From the NCBI RefSeq assembly GCF_028993635.1, contig NZ_CP118631.1:4216001-4280000 (forward strand): 64,000 nt of DNA, given 5' to 3'. This DNA comes from Mucilaginibacter sp. SJ. GTDB lineage: Bacteria > Bacteroidota > Bacteroidia > Sphingobacteriales > Sphingobacteriaceae. Shown here piece by piece: positions 10,123 through 19,512 of the stretch (position 1 is its first letter; every line of letters begins with the position of its first letter). The notes below the pieces were generated by a model. That model was not told the DNA's origin and did not search any database. It worked only from the letters and a program-made list of their open reading frames with translations. The position numbers were made by a program, and so were the translations under genes.

Positions 10123-11025
10123 ATGCAAAATCTTGCCCCGATAGCTCTTTTTGTTTATAACCGGCCCGACCATACCCGCCGTACCATCAGTTATTTGCAG
10201 CAAAATTTACTGGCCGATGAGTCGCGCCTGTATATTTTTTGCGATTCAGCCAAAACTGATGCCGATAAGCCAAAGGTTGAACAGGTGAGGCAACTGGTAA
10301 AAGATGTAAGCGGTTTTAAATCGGTAAAAATTATTTTGCGTAATCATAATCTCGGTCTGGCCGAATCCATCATCAGCGGGGTAACACAGTTGGTGTATGA
10401 ATATGGCAAAGTGATTGTTTTTGAAGACGATCTGTTATCTTCCCCCTATACCTTGCAGTATTTCAATGACGCATTAACAAAATATGCAAACCAGGAACAG
10501 GTAATGCATATCGGTGCCTATATGTACAATCTGCATGACAAAAAACTGCCCGAAACATTCTTTTATCGTGCAGCCACCAGCTGGGGCTGGGCAACCTGGG
10601 CCCGCGCCTGGAAAAACTTTGAACCCGATGTTGATAAGCTGATTGATCAGTTTGATACGCTGAAAATAGCCCGGTTTTCGATAGAAGGTAAAATGAATTT
10701 TTGGAAGCAGATAGAGCAGTTTAAGGCCGGTAAAAATAATTCCTGGGCCATTCGCTGGTATGCCTCTATCTTTTTGAAGAACGGGTTGACGCTGAACCCT
10801 TCACAGTCGCTTATTCAAAATATAGGCCATGATGGTACTGGCGTGCACTCCAATAAAGAGGATATGTACCATGTGCAAATGGCACGCAAACAGGTAACGC
10901 AATTTCCCGACATCATAGAGGAGAATGAAGAGGCTTATAAAGCGATAAAAAATTTCCTGGCAAACAGAAAAGGTACCTTGTTGCAGCGGATCAGAAGGTT
11001 CATGAAGCAGCAGATGGGGCGATAA
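10123..11025 (+). CDS. Family 2-like glycosyltransferase (GT-A fold)
   Basis: 300 residues, cytoplasmic, no signal peptide. The start APIALFVYNRPDH is typical of a group of sugar transferases acting on cell-surface glycans. The acidic metal/nucleotide-sugar motif appears as FEDDL (101-103), and an SWGWATWARAW stretch in the middle is characteristic of the group. Donor and acceptor cannot be read from the sequence. It has its own 120-bp upstream gap and stands alone between the surface operon and anmK. Confidence 0.8.
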   Translation: MQNLAPIALFVYNRPDHTRRTISYLQQNLLADESRLYIFCDSAKTDADKPKVEQVRQLVKDVSGFKSVKIILRNHNLGLAESIISGVTQLVYEYGKVIVFEDDLLSSPYTLQYFNDALTKYANQEQVMHIGAYMYNLHDKKLPETFFYRAATSWGWATWARAWKNFEPDVDKLIDQFDTLKIARFSIEGKMNFWKQIEQFKAGKNNSWAIRWYASIFLKNGLTLNPSQSLIQNIGHDGTGVHSNKEDMYHVQMARKQVTQFPDIIEENEEAYKAIKNFLANRKGTLLQRIRRFMKQQMGR

Positions 11026-11107
11026 GCTATTTGGAGCGTTTACAGCGCAAGTGTATAGATGCATGTGATGCCTCGCTGCGTGGGAATAATCAATTTGAAC
11101 TCCCCGC

Positions 11108-12301
11108 TTAAACCGGGAAGCAGAATTTCCCCATCAACACTGCCGGGTTAACGCCGATCCTGATCGGCTCACCGCATAAGGCTTCATTAGCTAATAAAGC
11201 AAATAATATAGCTTCTTTGGCGTCGGGGTTAATCCCAAGTAAACTGCTATCTTCTATTGTCGCTTGGGGCAATAGTTTTTTTAATTCCCCAATAACAAAT
11301 GGATTTCGCGCCCCGCCGCCGCTGGTAAAAATTTTAATATGGTCCCCTGCTATATTTTCCTTAACAAAACCGGCTATGGATGCCGCGGTGAAGGCGCTTA
11401 GGGTACAAATAAGGTCTTCACCACTAACTTGCCCGGTACCTGACCGTTGCTGTGCTTCAGCAACTATGGCAAGATTGAACAGTTCTGGTCCGGTGGTTTT
11501 GGGGGCATTTTCTTTAAAAAACGGATGGGAGAGGAGCGCCGTTAATAGATCTTTATTTACCCGCCCCTTGTAAGCGATGACCGAATCCTCATCAAAAGGC
11601 TTATCAAAATATTTTCGGCAGGCAGCATCTATGAGTGTATTGCCGGGGCCAATATCTGTGCAGAGCACGCGGTTAAAATCACCGTCGCCGGGAAGCCAGG
11701 TTAAATTAGCAATGCCTCCTATGTTTAACAGCACCCGGTTTTGGCCGGTTTTATTGCTCAATAATACATCACCATATAAAGCCAGCGGAGCGCCTTCTCC
11801 TCCGGCAGCAATATGCTTTTGCCTGAAATCGCTGATGGTTAATATGCCGGTTTTTACGGCGATATGATCGCCGTCGCCAATTTGCAGAGTAGCGTTACCG
11901 TAGTTTTTATGCTGATGTAAACGCTGGGGGGCATGGTAAATAGTTTGACCATGACTGGCGATAAAATCAACCTCTTGCGGGTCGACTTTCCATTGAGCAA
12001 GTGCCTGCAATATCAGTTCGGCGTGATAGCTGCCGATATAAGCGTTAAGTAAAGTTACCTTTTCAAGATCTGCATTGCGCCGGGCAAACACCTGTTGAAC
12101 TTCCTGCTTAAAACTATCCGGATAAGGGATTGTGATAAATTGCATCAGCTCAAAATGAGTGCTTAAACCATTGCCGGTAAATTTGCACAGGGCAATGTCA
12201 AGCCCGTCCAATGAGGTGCCGGACATTAGGCCGATACCCGTTTTTGATGGTTTTTGAGCGATGCTAAACAGGTGTTGCAGGTTATGGTTCAATGGTATCA
12301 T
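11108..12301 (-). CDS. anmK: Anhydro-N-acetylmuramic acid kinase
   Basis: 397 residues. The family signature GLMSGTSLDG spans residues 24-33, followed by ASHGQTIYH, LNIGGIANLT and TDIGPGNTLIDA, the phosphate and sugar loops of the actin-like kinase fold. AnmK opens and phosphorylates 1,6-anhydro-MurNAc released by peptidoglycan turnover, giving MurNAc-6-phosphate. It is divergent from nagB across a 442-bp gap, which fits joint control of cell-wall sugar recycling. Length is normal for the family. Confidence 0.96.
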   Translation of the reverse strand: MIPLNHNLQHLFSIAQKPSKTGIGLMSGTSLDGLDIALCKFTGNGLSTHFELMQFITIPYPDSFKQEVQQVFARRNADLEKVTLLNAYIGSYHAELILQALAQWKVDPQEVDFIASHGQTIYHAPQRLHQHKNYGNATLQIGDGDHIAVKTGILTISDFRQKHIAAGGEGAPLALYGDVLLSNKTGQNRVLLNIGGIANLTWLPGDGDFNRVLCTDIGPGNTLIDAACRKYFDKPFDEDSVIAYKGRVNKDLLTALLSHPFFKENAPKTTGPELFNLAIVAEAQQRSGTGQVSGEDLICTLSAFTAASIAGFVKENIAGDHIKIFTSGGGARNPFVIGELKKLLPQATIEDSSLLGINPDAKEAILFALLANEALCGEPIRIGVNPAVLMGKFCFPV

Positions 12302-12424
12302 GGGCTTAAATTACTATTTGTACGGCAACCCGCAAAAGTTGGGGTAAATGCATTTAATATTTTAGTGACGATGATTTGTTGTTAATATAGCAACGAATTA
12401 AGATAATGATATTGGCAAACTATC

Positions 12425-12440
12425 AGTATCAAATGATACT
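12425..12440. promoter_or_regulatory. Perfect palindrome, possible operator (anmK side)
   Basis: AGTATCA-AA-TGATACT is a perfect 7+2+7 inverted repeat 124 bases upstream of the anmK start. Size and symmetry suit a dimeric repressor. The regulator is unknown. Confidence 0.4.
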
Positions 12441-12614
12441 TGTTTTATGGCCTGATGCCGGTTAAACGGGCCAGGTTTCATCAGCACTTGCTTTTGTCAA
12501 TAACAGGGGTAAACGTTTGGACGTGTTAATTGCTCGAAAATATCAGTTTAGTGTAACCCATGGCAGTGTTTAAACTATTGATTATTAATGTTTTGTATTT
12601 TAAAGATTTGAAAT

Positions 12615-12653
12615 GTGTTAACCCGTGTTAACCCCATTTAGATTGGTTAACAC
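12615..12653. promoter_or_regulatory. Three GTGTTAACC half-sites, possible operator upstream of nagB
   Basis: GTGTTAACC occurs at 12615-12623 and 12625-12633 (10-bp spacing, one helical turn) and inverted as GGTTAACAC at 12645-12653. The outer pair can form a perfect 9-bp stem. The cluster sits 45 bases before the TATATTTG box and 91 before the nagB start, a plausible place for an operator or activator site of an amino-sugar regulator. Confidence 0.45.
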
Positions 12654-12697
12654 CATCGCAAAAGTTAAAATAATAACGGCGCTATGTAAATATCTGA

Positions 12698-12705
12698 TAT
12701 ATTTG
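12698..12705 (+). promoter_or_regulatory. TAnnTTTG promoter box of nagB
   Basis: TATATTTG matches the Bacteroidota -7 consensus TAnnTTTG and lies 38 bases before the nagB ATG. No clear upstream TTTG (-33) element was found at the usual distance, so support rests on the one box. Confidence 0.45.
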
Positions 12706-12743
12706 TTTTGAACAACTAACCTCATTTTCATTTCCTAAGATTC

Positions 12744-14663
12744 ATGGCACGATTAAATTTATTGGAAGAGACACGTTACGAGAAGTTACCGGTAAGCGTA
12801 TACAACAACCAACAGGAAGCCTCGGTAGCGGTAGCGAACCGGATAGCAGATCTGATCCGCGCGAAACAAGCCAAAGGCGAAAAAGCGGTATTGGGGCTTG
12901 CCACCGGTGTAACCCCGATAGGGGTATATGCCGAACTGGTAAGGCAGCACAAAGAAGCAGGCTTGAGCTTTAAGAATGTGATCACTTTCAACTTGGATGA
13001 GTACTACCCAATGAAACCCACAGCAGCACAAAGCTATGTAACCTTCATGTACGAAAACCTGTTCAGCCATATTGATATAGATAAAGCCAATGTGCACATC
13101 CCGGATGGTACACTGGATAAAGAAGCCGTAGCAGGCTACTGCCTGGCTTACGAAAAGCAGATAGAAGAACTTGGCGGCTTAGACCTTCAGATCCTGGGTA
13201 TCGGTCGTACAGGTCACATCGGCTTCAACGAGCCGGGTTCTGCACCAAACTCAGGAACCAGGATGGTAACGCTTGACGACCTGACGAGGAGTGATGCTTC
13301 AAGGGATTTTGGTGGTAAGGCGAATGTGCCAACCAAAGCCATTACCATGGGGATCGGTACCATCTTCAAAGCCAGGGAAATCATCTTGATGGCCTGGAAC
13401 AAGAAGAAAGCACCGATCATCAAAAAAGCGGTGGAAGGCGAGATCTCGGGCGAAGTACCTGCAACCTACCTGCAATTGTCACAACATGTAGAGTTTGTAC
13501 TGGATGCAGATGCAGCGTCAGAACTGACCAGGTTTGATACTCCATGGCTGGTAAAAGATTGCGTGTGGGATAATCAGCTAAAAAAGAAAGCGGTGATCTG
13601 GCTTGCCAATGAGGTTAACAAACCGGTACTGAAACTAACCGAAGAAGATTACAATAACCACGGCATGGCACAACTTGCGGTAGAGCAAGGCCCTGTGTAT
13701 AATATCAATATTGATATTTTTAACCAAATTCAGCATACCATCACCGGCTGGCCGGGTGGTAAACCGGATGCGGATGATTCTCAAAGACCGGAAAGGGCAC
13801 TGCCTGCTAAAAAACGCTCAATCATTTTCTCACCTCACCCTGATGATGACGTGATCTCGATGGGCGGTACATTTATCCGTTTGGTAGACCAGGGACATGA
13901 CGTACACGTGGCTTACCAAACATCAGGCAATACCGCCGTTTGGGATGATGATGTGCTAAGGTACATGGAATTTGCGATCGACTTTACAAAAAGCATTGGC
14001 GAAGACACAGCTCATCTTCAAAAATCATATGAAGATATGCGTGCCTTCTTCCCAACCAAACAACCAAACGAGATCGACACCCAGGAGATCAGGAATGTAA
14101 AAGGCTTTATCAGGAAAACCGAGGCTATCTCTGGTGCAAGGTATGCAGGCTTAGAGGATGATCATATCCACTTTATGGCATTGCCGTTTTACGAAACCGG
14201 TAAAACCAAAAAGAACTCGGTAGGTGAGGAAGATATTCAATTGACTATCGACCTGCTTCAAAAAGTAAAACCACAGCAGATCTTTGCTGCCGGTGATTTT
14301 GCCGATCCTAATGGTACGCACTTAGTATGCTTCAAAATCATCTTAGCTGCACTGGAAAGATTAAAAGGTAAAGAAGCCTGGGTAGAAGATTGCTGGCTGT
14401 GGATGTATCGTGGAGCATGGCATGAGTTTGAGACTTATGAGATAGAGATGGCAGTACCATTGTCGCCACAGGAGGTGATCCGCAAGCGTAACGCCATCTT
14501 CAAGCACCAGTCGCAAAAGGACAGGCCTGTGTTTCCGGGCGATGATGCAAGGGAGTTCTGGGTAAGGGCAGAAGACCGCACCCGCGACACCGCCCAGCGC
14601 TACGACCGCCTTGGTCTTGCTGAATATGAGGCTATGGAGGCGTTTAAACGATATATGTTTTAA
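12744..14663 (+). CDS. nagB: Glucosamine-6-phosphate deaminase fused to a PIG-L/LmbE-type domain
   Basis: 639 residues, the long Bacteroidota form. Residues 1 to about 270 are the deaminase: FNLDEYYPM (catalytic Asp region, near 83) and GRTGHIGFNEPGS (near 152-164), converting glucosamine-6-phosphate to fructose-6-phosphate and ammonia. From about 355 a second domain starts with IIFSPHPDDDVISMGG, the HPDD zinc motif of PIG-L/LmbE deacetylases, suggesting an added N-deacetylase or hydrolase activity; this is inference. Divergent from anmK and followed by a NagX-like gene, so it belongs to amino-sugar salvage. Confidence 0.93.
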   Translation: MARLNLLEETRYEKLPVSVYNNQQEASVAVANRIADLIRAKQAKGEKAVLGLATGVTPIGVYAELVRQHKEAGLSFKNVITFNLDEYYPMKPTAAQSYVTFMYENLFSHIDIDKANVHIPDGTLDKEAVAGYCLAYEKQIEELGGLDLQILGIGRTGHIGFNEPGSAPNSGTRMVTLDDLTRSDASRDFGGKANVPTKAITMGIGTIFKAREIILMAWNKKKAPIIKKAVEGEISGEVPATYLQLSQHVEFVLDADAASELTRFDTPWLVKDCVWDNQLKKKAVIWLANEVNKPVLKLTEEDYNNHGMAQLAVEQGPVYNINIDIFNQIQHTITGWPGGKPDADDSQRPERALPAKKRSIIFSPHPDDDVISMGGTFIRLVDQGHDVHVAYQTSGNTAVWDDDVLRYMEFAIDFTKSIGEDTAHLQKSYEDMRAFFPTKQPNEIDTQEIRNVKGFIRKTEAISGARYAGLEDDHIHFMALPFYETGKTKKNSVGEEDIQLTIDLLQKVKPQQIFAAGDFADPNGTHLVCFKIILAALERLKGKEAWVEDCWLWMYRGAWHEFETYEIEMAVPLSPQEVIRKRNAIFKHQSQKDRPVFPGDDAREFWVRAEDRTRDTAQRYDRLGLAEYEAMEAFKRYMF

Positions 14664-14675
14664 GGATTTGGATTG

Positions 14676-14710
14676 AACCCTATTGTCTGTGGAAGCGGAC
14701 AATGGGGTTA
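14676..14710 (+). terminator. Terminator-like hairpin after nagB
   Basis: Arms AACCC-ATTGTC and GACAAT-GGGTT with an 11-base loop, starting 13 bases after the nagB stop. The T-run is weak (TTAATAATT). Likely a terminator or 3' stabiliser. Confidence 0.5.
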
Positions 14711-14730
14711 ATAATTGGAGGCCTTGTGCG

Positions 14731-14850
14731 ATTCCCTCCCTTGGGAGGGTGTAGGGAGGGGTTTCATCGATTAGCCTTGTTTTTGACAGGGTGTATAAAC
14801 CCCTCCCTGCCAATGCACATTCCAAACGCACCCCTCCCTTGGGAGGGAAT
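14731..14850. repeat. Paired palindromic repeat (CCCTCCC/GGGAGGG family), no cargo
   Basis: Two inverted arms face each other: 14731-14764 and 14797-14850. Each holds the palindrome CCCTCCC-TT-GGGAGGG (14734-14749 and 14832-14847), and outer and inner sequences (ATTCCCTCCC, GGGAGGGGTTT) match in reverse complement. It ends 16 bases before the next start codon. The design resembles the arms around the DUF559 insertion at 21696-22166, but nothing is coded between them. Confidence 0.75.
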
Positions 14851-14866
14851 TTCTTTAATGTAACCT

Positions 14867-15979
14867 ATGACCTCAACCATAACCGAAAAACCAAAACGCC
14901 TTCTTTCCCTTGATGTATTCCGGGGTATTACCATCGCCATGATGATCCTCGTCAATGACCCTGGCGACTGGGGGCATATCTATGCACCGCTTGAACATTC
15001 TAAATGGAACGGTTGTACACCTACCGACCTGGTTTTTCCTTTCTTTTTGTTTATGGTTGGCGTATCGGTTATATATGCCATGGAAAGTAAAAAGGCTGCG
15101 GTATCGCACAGTAAACTCATCCTGAAGGCGCTGCGCCGTACCATGATCTTGCTGCTGATCCCCTGGATAACTCAACTGACCTTGCACCCCGATACAGGGC
15201 TGGCTCATTTACGTTTGCCGGGTGTGTTGCCGCGCATAGCCCTGGTGTATTTCATCAGCACAGTACTTTATCTCAAGACATCACAAAAAACGCGCGACTG
15301 GATTTTTGCCATCGCACTTATCGGTTATTTTATCATCATGACCTTTATCCCTGTACCGGGTGTAGGCTATGCCAATCTTGAGCCTGAAACCAATATGGGG
15401 GCATGGATAGACAGGCTGGTATTTACGCCCGATCACCTCTGGCGCGAATCGCATACCTGGGATCCGGAAGGTTTGCTGGGAACTATTCCCGCCGTTGCCA
15501 CAGCCCTGTTTGGTATTAGGGTGGGCAGCTGGCTAAAACGTAGAGACCGCGATGACAATATCAAAACTAACTGGATGTTTGTTTACGGAATAATCGCGGT
15601 TATAGCAGGCTTGTTTTGGGACTTGTTTTTCCCCATTAATAAAGCCTTGTGGACAAGCTCCTTTGTGCTTTATACCGGCGGCCTGGCAACCATTGGGCTG
15701 GCTTTATGCTACTGGCTTATTGACATACAAGGGTACAAACGCTTTACTTATCCCTTTGTGGTATTTGGTACCAATGCTATAACAGCTTATGTATTGTCGG
15801 GCTTTATTCCGCATTATATGGGGATGATCAAAATAAACGGCTCGTCTATTTATCAAACTTTTTTTGCGCCTTATCTTTCACCTGTAAATGCTTCATTGAT
15901 AAGTGCTATATTTACGGTGCTCATTTTATGGGTAGTGATGTGGGTGTTCTACATCAAAAAGATCTTTATCAAAATTTAA
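14867..15979 (+). CDS. NagX-like membrane acyltransferase (heparan-alpha-glucosaminide N-acetyltransferase-like, DUF5009)
   Basis: 370 residues with about ten hydrophobic spans. The N-terminus carries the family signature RLLSLDVFRGITIAMMILVN, then WNGCTPTDLVFPFFLFMVG. Relatives are polytopic membrane proteins related to the lysosomal glucosamine N-acetyltransferase, and in bacteria they often sit in N-acetylglucosamine gene clusters (NagX). Position right after nagB supports a role in amino-sugar handling. The activity has not been shown for most bacterial members. The stop is followed after one base by the next gene. Confidence 0.85.
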   Translation: MTSTITEKPKRLLSLDVFRGITIAMMILVNDPGDWGHIYAPLEHSKWNGCTPTDLVFPFFLFMVGVSVIYAMESKKAAVSHSKLILKALRRTMILLLIPWITQLTLHPDTGLAHLRLPGVLPRIALVYFISTVLYLKTSQKTRDWIFAIALIGYFIIMTFIPVPGVGYANLEPETNMGAWIDRLVFTPDHLWRESHTWDPEGLLGTIPAVATALFGIRVGSWLKRRDRDDNIKTNWMFVYGIIAVIAGLFWDLFFPINKALWTSSFVLYTGGLATIGLALCYWLIDIQGYKRFTYPFVVFGTNAITAYVLSGFIPHYMGMIKINGSSIYQTFFAPYLSPVNASLISAIFTVLILWVVMWVFYIKKIFIKI

Positions 15980-15980
15980 T

Positions 15981-16511
15981 ATGAACCTAAAACTTAAACT
16001 TATCGCATTAACAGGAATCATCCTGTTTTCTTTTTCAAGCTTAAAAGCGCAAACAACCACTCAAACTATTACCCAATCACATTTAAAGGCCGCTGAGCAA
16101 TTGTTAATTTCTATTGGTATAGATAAACAGTTTGGCGGAATGATGGATAATATCATTAACTCCACAAGTAGTCAAATGCCTGCAGAGCAGCGTGCCAAAT
16201 TCATTGATGTGATGAAAACCTTTATGAGCAAATATTTTACCTGGGATTTGCTTAAAGATAAGATGGCAGCTATTTATGCTGAAGAATTTACTGAAGATGA
16301 ACTTAATCAGATTTCTGTGTTTTATAGCTCACCGATAGGGCAAAAAGTAAGCTCAAAATTGCCTGCGTTAATGCAAAGGGGGATGATGGTTGGCCAGAAT
16401 GCCGTTGCAGAACATAAAGATGAACTAACGCAAATGATGCAGGATGCTTTTGGTTCTTCTAACCAGGCTCCGGCTAAAAAGCCGGCCTCAAAATCAGCTA
16501 CAAAACATTAA
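15981..16511 (+). CDS. DUF2059 domain-containing exported protein
   Basis: 176 residues with a signal peptide (cleavage near SLKAQ). The body is helical and carries the DUF2059 pattern, including AAIYAEEFTEDELNQISVFYSSPIGQKV. The C-terminal tail is rich in Ala, Lys and Ser and probably disordered. The domain's function is unknown. It starts one base after the acyltransferase gene, so the two are likely in one transcript. Confidence 0.8.
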   Translation: MNLKLKLIALTGIILFSFSSLKAQTTTQTITQSHLKAAEQLLISIGIDKQFGGMMDNIINSTSSQMPAEQRAKFIDVMKTFMSKYFTWDLLKDKMAAIYAEEFTEDELNQISVFYSSPIGQKVSSKLPALMQRGMMVGQNAVAEHKDELTQMMQDAFGSSNQAPAKKPASKSATKH

Positions 16512-16532
16512 TTTTCATAACAATACTTTGTA

Positions 16533-16559
16533 ACTAAGATTTTCGTTTTGCATCTTAGT
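16533..16559. terminator. Hairpin between the DUF2059 and M16 genes
   Basis: ACTAAGAT at 16533-16540 and ATCTTAGT at 16552-16559 form an 8-bp stem with an 11-base loop, without a T-run. It may separate the DUF2059 transcript from the peptidase gene or regulate read-through. Confidence 0.35.
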
Positions 16560-16582
16560 ACCCTGACTATTTAAACTTTATA

Positions 16583-19444
16583 ATGAACCTGAACAAATAC
16601 GTTCCGCTGGCCCTATTGGCTTTAACACTTTCGGGCGGAAGTGCTTTCGCACAAGTAAAAAAGAAACCTGTTCCGTCGCCTAAAAATAAACCGGGCACCC
16701 AGGCCATTGCTGCCAAGAGCGATATATTACCGGTTGACAAGGATGTGATCATTGGTAAATTACCCAACGGCTTAACTTATTATATCCGTGCCAATGTTGA
16801 GCCTAAAAGCAGGGCCGAACTTTACCTGGTTAATAAAGCCGGTTCGGTTTTGGAAAATGACGATCAGCAGGGCCTGGCCCATTTTACCGAGCACATGGCT
16901 TTTAACGGCACACGCGATTTTCCAAAAAACCAGATGGTTGACTACCTGCAAAAAGCAGGCGTGAAATTTGGCGCCGATTTAAACGCATACACCTCGTTTA
17001 ACGAAACCGTGTATCAATTACCTCTGCCAACCGATACCGTCAGCGTGTTTGAAAAAGGCTTTAATATACTGGCCAACTGGGCCGGGTATGTAAGTTTTGA
17101 TCCTGCCGAAATTGATAAAGAACGAGGCGTTGTTTTGGAAGAAGAGCGCCTTCGTGGCAAAAATGCCCAGGAACGTTTACAACAACAAACATTGCCCGTA
17201 CTGCTTAACAACTCAAGGTATGCACTCCGCTTGCCGATAGGAAAGGAAGATATCCTGAAAAACTTTAAGCCGGAAACCATCAAAGCTTTTTACCAGGATT
17301 GGTATCGCCCCGATTTGCAGGCTGTTGTTGCCGTGGGCGATTTTGACCCAAAACGTGTTGAGGCACTCATTAAACAAAACTTTTCACAGCTTAAAAACCC
17401 GGCCGCCGAAAAGCCGAGGACAAAATATTCCGTACCTGCAACACCGGGTACCGCGGTAAAGATTGTAACTGACCCCGAGTATCCATACACTGTAGCGCAG
17501 ATCATAGTAAAACATCCCGGCACAGTTACTAAAACTACCGGCGATTACATGCAGCAGGTAAGGGTGCAGTTATTTAACCAGATGCTTAATTCGCGCATAA
17601 ACGAGTTGCTGCAAAAACCTAATCCGCCGTTTTTATATGGCCGTACCAGCTATGGTAATTTTATTGGCGACCAGGATGCTTATACTTCACTGGTTGTCGC
17701 CAAACCCGGCGAACTTGAAAAAGCGGTTAAAGCCGTAGTGGCTGAATCTGAACGCGCCCGCAAATTTGGTTTTACCCTTACCGAACTGGAACGTGCTAAG
17801 CAGGATGCACTGGTTGGTATTGGGAATGCTTACCGGGAGAGGGATAAAACCCCTTCGGCAAATTTTGTACGTGAATACCAGGCTAACTTTTTAACCGGCG
17901 AGGCTATCCCCGGCATCAGCTATGAATACAATTTTTATATAGGCAATATCTATAAAGTAAGCCTGGCCGATATGAATGCTATGGCCGGTAAATTTATCAG
18001 CGATCAAAACCGTGTGGTGGTAGTACAGGCCCCGGATAAAGAAAAAGCTAATTTGCCCGACGAGAAAACCTTGCTGAACTGGATTGCCACAGGCGGGCAA
18101 AATGTAACTGCCTATATTGATAATGTATCAAGTGACCCGCTGCTGGCCAAAGTTCCTGAAGGTACTAAAGTTGCTAAAGAAGAAACGGATGAAGCCCTTG
18201 GAACAACCACGCTTACTTTAGGCAATGGTTTAAAGGTGATCTTAAAACCTACTGAATATCGTAATGATCAGATCCTGATAAACGGTTACGCTTTTGGCGG
18301 TACATCACTGGCAAGTGACGATGAATTTACGTCGGCAAACCTGGCTTCATCTATTATCAGCGGTAGCGGTATAGCGCAGTTTAACCAGGGCATGCTTGAT
18401 AAAAAGTTGGCCGGCAAAAACCTGAGTATTTCGCCGTATATCAGTGAGTTTGCGCAGGGCATTTCGGGAAATACTTCGCCCGCCGATTTTGAAACAGCCC
18501 TTCAGCTGATTTACCTGTACTTCACCCAGCCCCGTAAAGACAAAGACATCTGGGATGCCAACATCGATCAAACCAGGTCGGTATTGAGTACCCGCGGGCT
18601 TGATCCCGGAAGTGTTTACCAGGATACGGTATCGGCTGTATTAAGTAACTATAATTTCCGTGGTATGGTAACTACCTTACCAAGGTTAAATGCGGCAACA
18701 CTTGATAAAGCTTACGATTTTTACAAAAAACGCTTTGCCGACGCCAGTGGTTTTACCTTTACCCTGGTGGGTAATTTTAACGTGGAAACAATTAAGCCAT
18801 ACCTGGAACATTACCTTGGCGGTTTGCCCTCAACCAACAGCAAGGAAACTTATAAAAACATGAATATTGAGCCGCCTGCAGGTTTGATCACCAAAACGGT
18901 GAATAAAGGGGTAGGTGATAAAAGCACGGTACAATTGGTTTTTAGCGGCGATTATGATTACAATGAAGCTAACAATATACAGGTAGATGCGCTGGAAGAA
19001 GTACTGAACATTAAACTGATTGAACGGTTACGTGAGCAGGAAAGCGGTGTATATGCTCCCGGAGTGAGGGCCGGCTACCATAAAATTCCGGGAGGCCGTT
19101 ACACTTTTACCATATCTTTTGGTTGCGCACCCGAAAATGTGGATAAGCTGATCAACGCTACCATGGAGGAGATAGCCAAAATTAAACAGAACGGCGCCTT
19201 ACCGGCAGATATCCAGAAATTTGTTGCCGAAGAAGCCCGTTCAACCCAGCAGCAGCTTAAACAAAATGTTTTCTGGGCGGGATATCTTGCCTCAACATCG
19301 CAAAACGGTGAAAACCCGGACCAGATCCTGGGGCATGTAAGCAGCCTTGAACAAATAACCCCTCAAAGCACTAAAGATGCCGCCAATAAGTACCTGAGCG
19401 GTAAAAATTTGATTAAACTGATATTGATGCCCGAAAAGAAATAA
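16583..19444 (+). CDS. M16 family zinc metallopeptidase (insulinase/pitrilysin-like), two-domain
   Basis: 953 residues with a signal peptide (cleavage near SAFAQ), so periplasmic. The zinc motif HxxEH is H100-F-T-E103-H104, with the third ligand expected in VVLEEERLR around 177. Residues 50-480 form the active half. The second half (about 530-950) repeats the fold without an HxxEH and is the usual inactive clamshell partner. A strong terminator follows. Substrate unknown, probably exported peptides. Confidence 0.93.
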   Translation: MNLNKYVPLALLALTLSGGSAFAQVKKKPVPSPKNKPGTQAIAAKSDILPVDKDVIIGKLPNGLTYYIRANVEPKSRAELYLVNKAGSVLENDDQQGLAHFTEHMAFNGTRDFPKNQMVDYLQKAGVKFGADLNAYTSFNETVYQLPLPTDTVSVFEKGFNILANWAGYVSFDPAEIDKERGVVLEEERLRGKNAQERLQQQTLPVLLNNSRYALRLPIGKEDILKNFKPETIKAFYQDWYRPDLQAVVAVGDFDPKRVEALIKQNFSQLKNPAAEKPRTKYSVPATPGTAVKIVTDPEYPYTVAQIIVKHPGTVTKTTGDYMQQVRVQLFNQMLNSRINELLQKPNPPFLYGRTSYGNFIGDQDAYTSLVVAKPGELEKAVKAVVAESERARKFGFTLTELERAKQDALVGIGNAYRERDKTPSANFVREYQANFLTGEAIPGISYEYNFYIGNIYKVSLADMNAMAGKFISDQNRVVVVQAPDKEKANLPDEKTLLNWIATGGQNVTAYIDNVSSDPLLAKVPEGTKVAKEETDEALGTTTLTLGNGLKVILKPTEYRNDQILINGYAFGGTSLASDDEFTSANLASSIISGSGIAQFNQGMLDKKLAGKNLSISPYISEFAQGISGNTSPADFETALQLIYLYFTQPRKDKDIWDANIDQTRSVLSTRGLDPGSVYQDTVSAVLSNYNFRGMVTTLPRLNAATLDKAYDFYKKRFADASGFTFTLVGNFNVETIKPYLEHYLGGLPSTNSKETYKNMNIEPPAGLITKTVNKGVGDKSTVQLVFSGDYDYNEANNIQVDALEEVLNIKLIERLREQESGVYAPGVRAGYHKIPGGRYTFTISFGCAPENVDKLINATMEEIAKIKQNGALPADIQKFVAEEARSTQQQLKQNVFWAGYLASTSQNGENPDQILGHVSSLEQITPQSTKDAANKYLSGKNLIKLILMPEKK

Positions 19445-19460
19445 GGATAGTCGATATCAT

Positions 19461-19501
19461 AATAAAGAAGGTCTTTCCGTTTCGGAAAGGCCTTCTTTAT
19501 T
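19461..19501 (+). terminator. Strong terminator after the M16 peptidase gene
   Basis: AATAAAGAAGG at 19461-19471 pairs perfectly with CCTTCTTTATT at 19491-19501, and CTTTCC/GGAAAG continue the stem towards the loop. It starts 16 bases after the stop codon. Confidence 0.85.
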
Positions 19502-19512
19502 ATATAAAACGG

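Larger units (their letters stand above)
12302..12743. other. 442-bp divergent regulatory region between anmK and nagB
   Basis: No ORF of note. It holds a perfect 16-bp palindrome (12425-12440), a cluster of GTGTTAACC half-sites (12615-12653) and a TATATTTG box (12698-12705), listed separately. The length and the two site types suggest that both flanking genes are regulated from here. Confidence 0.6.
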
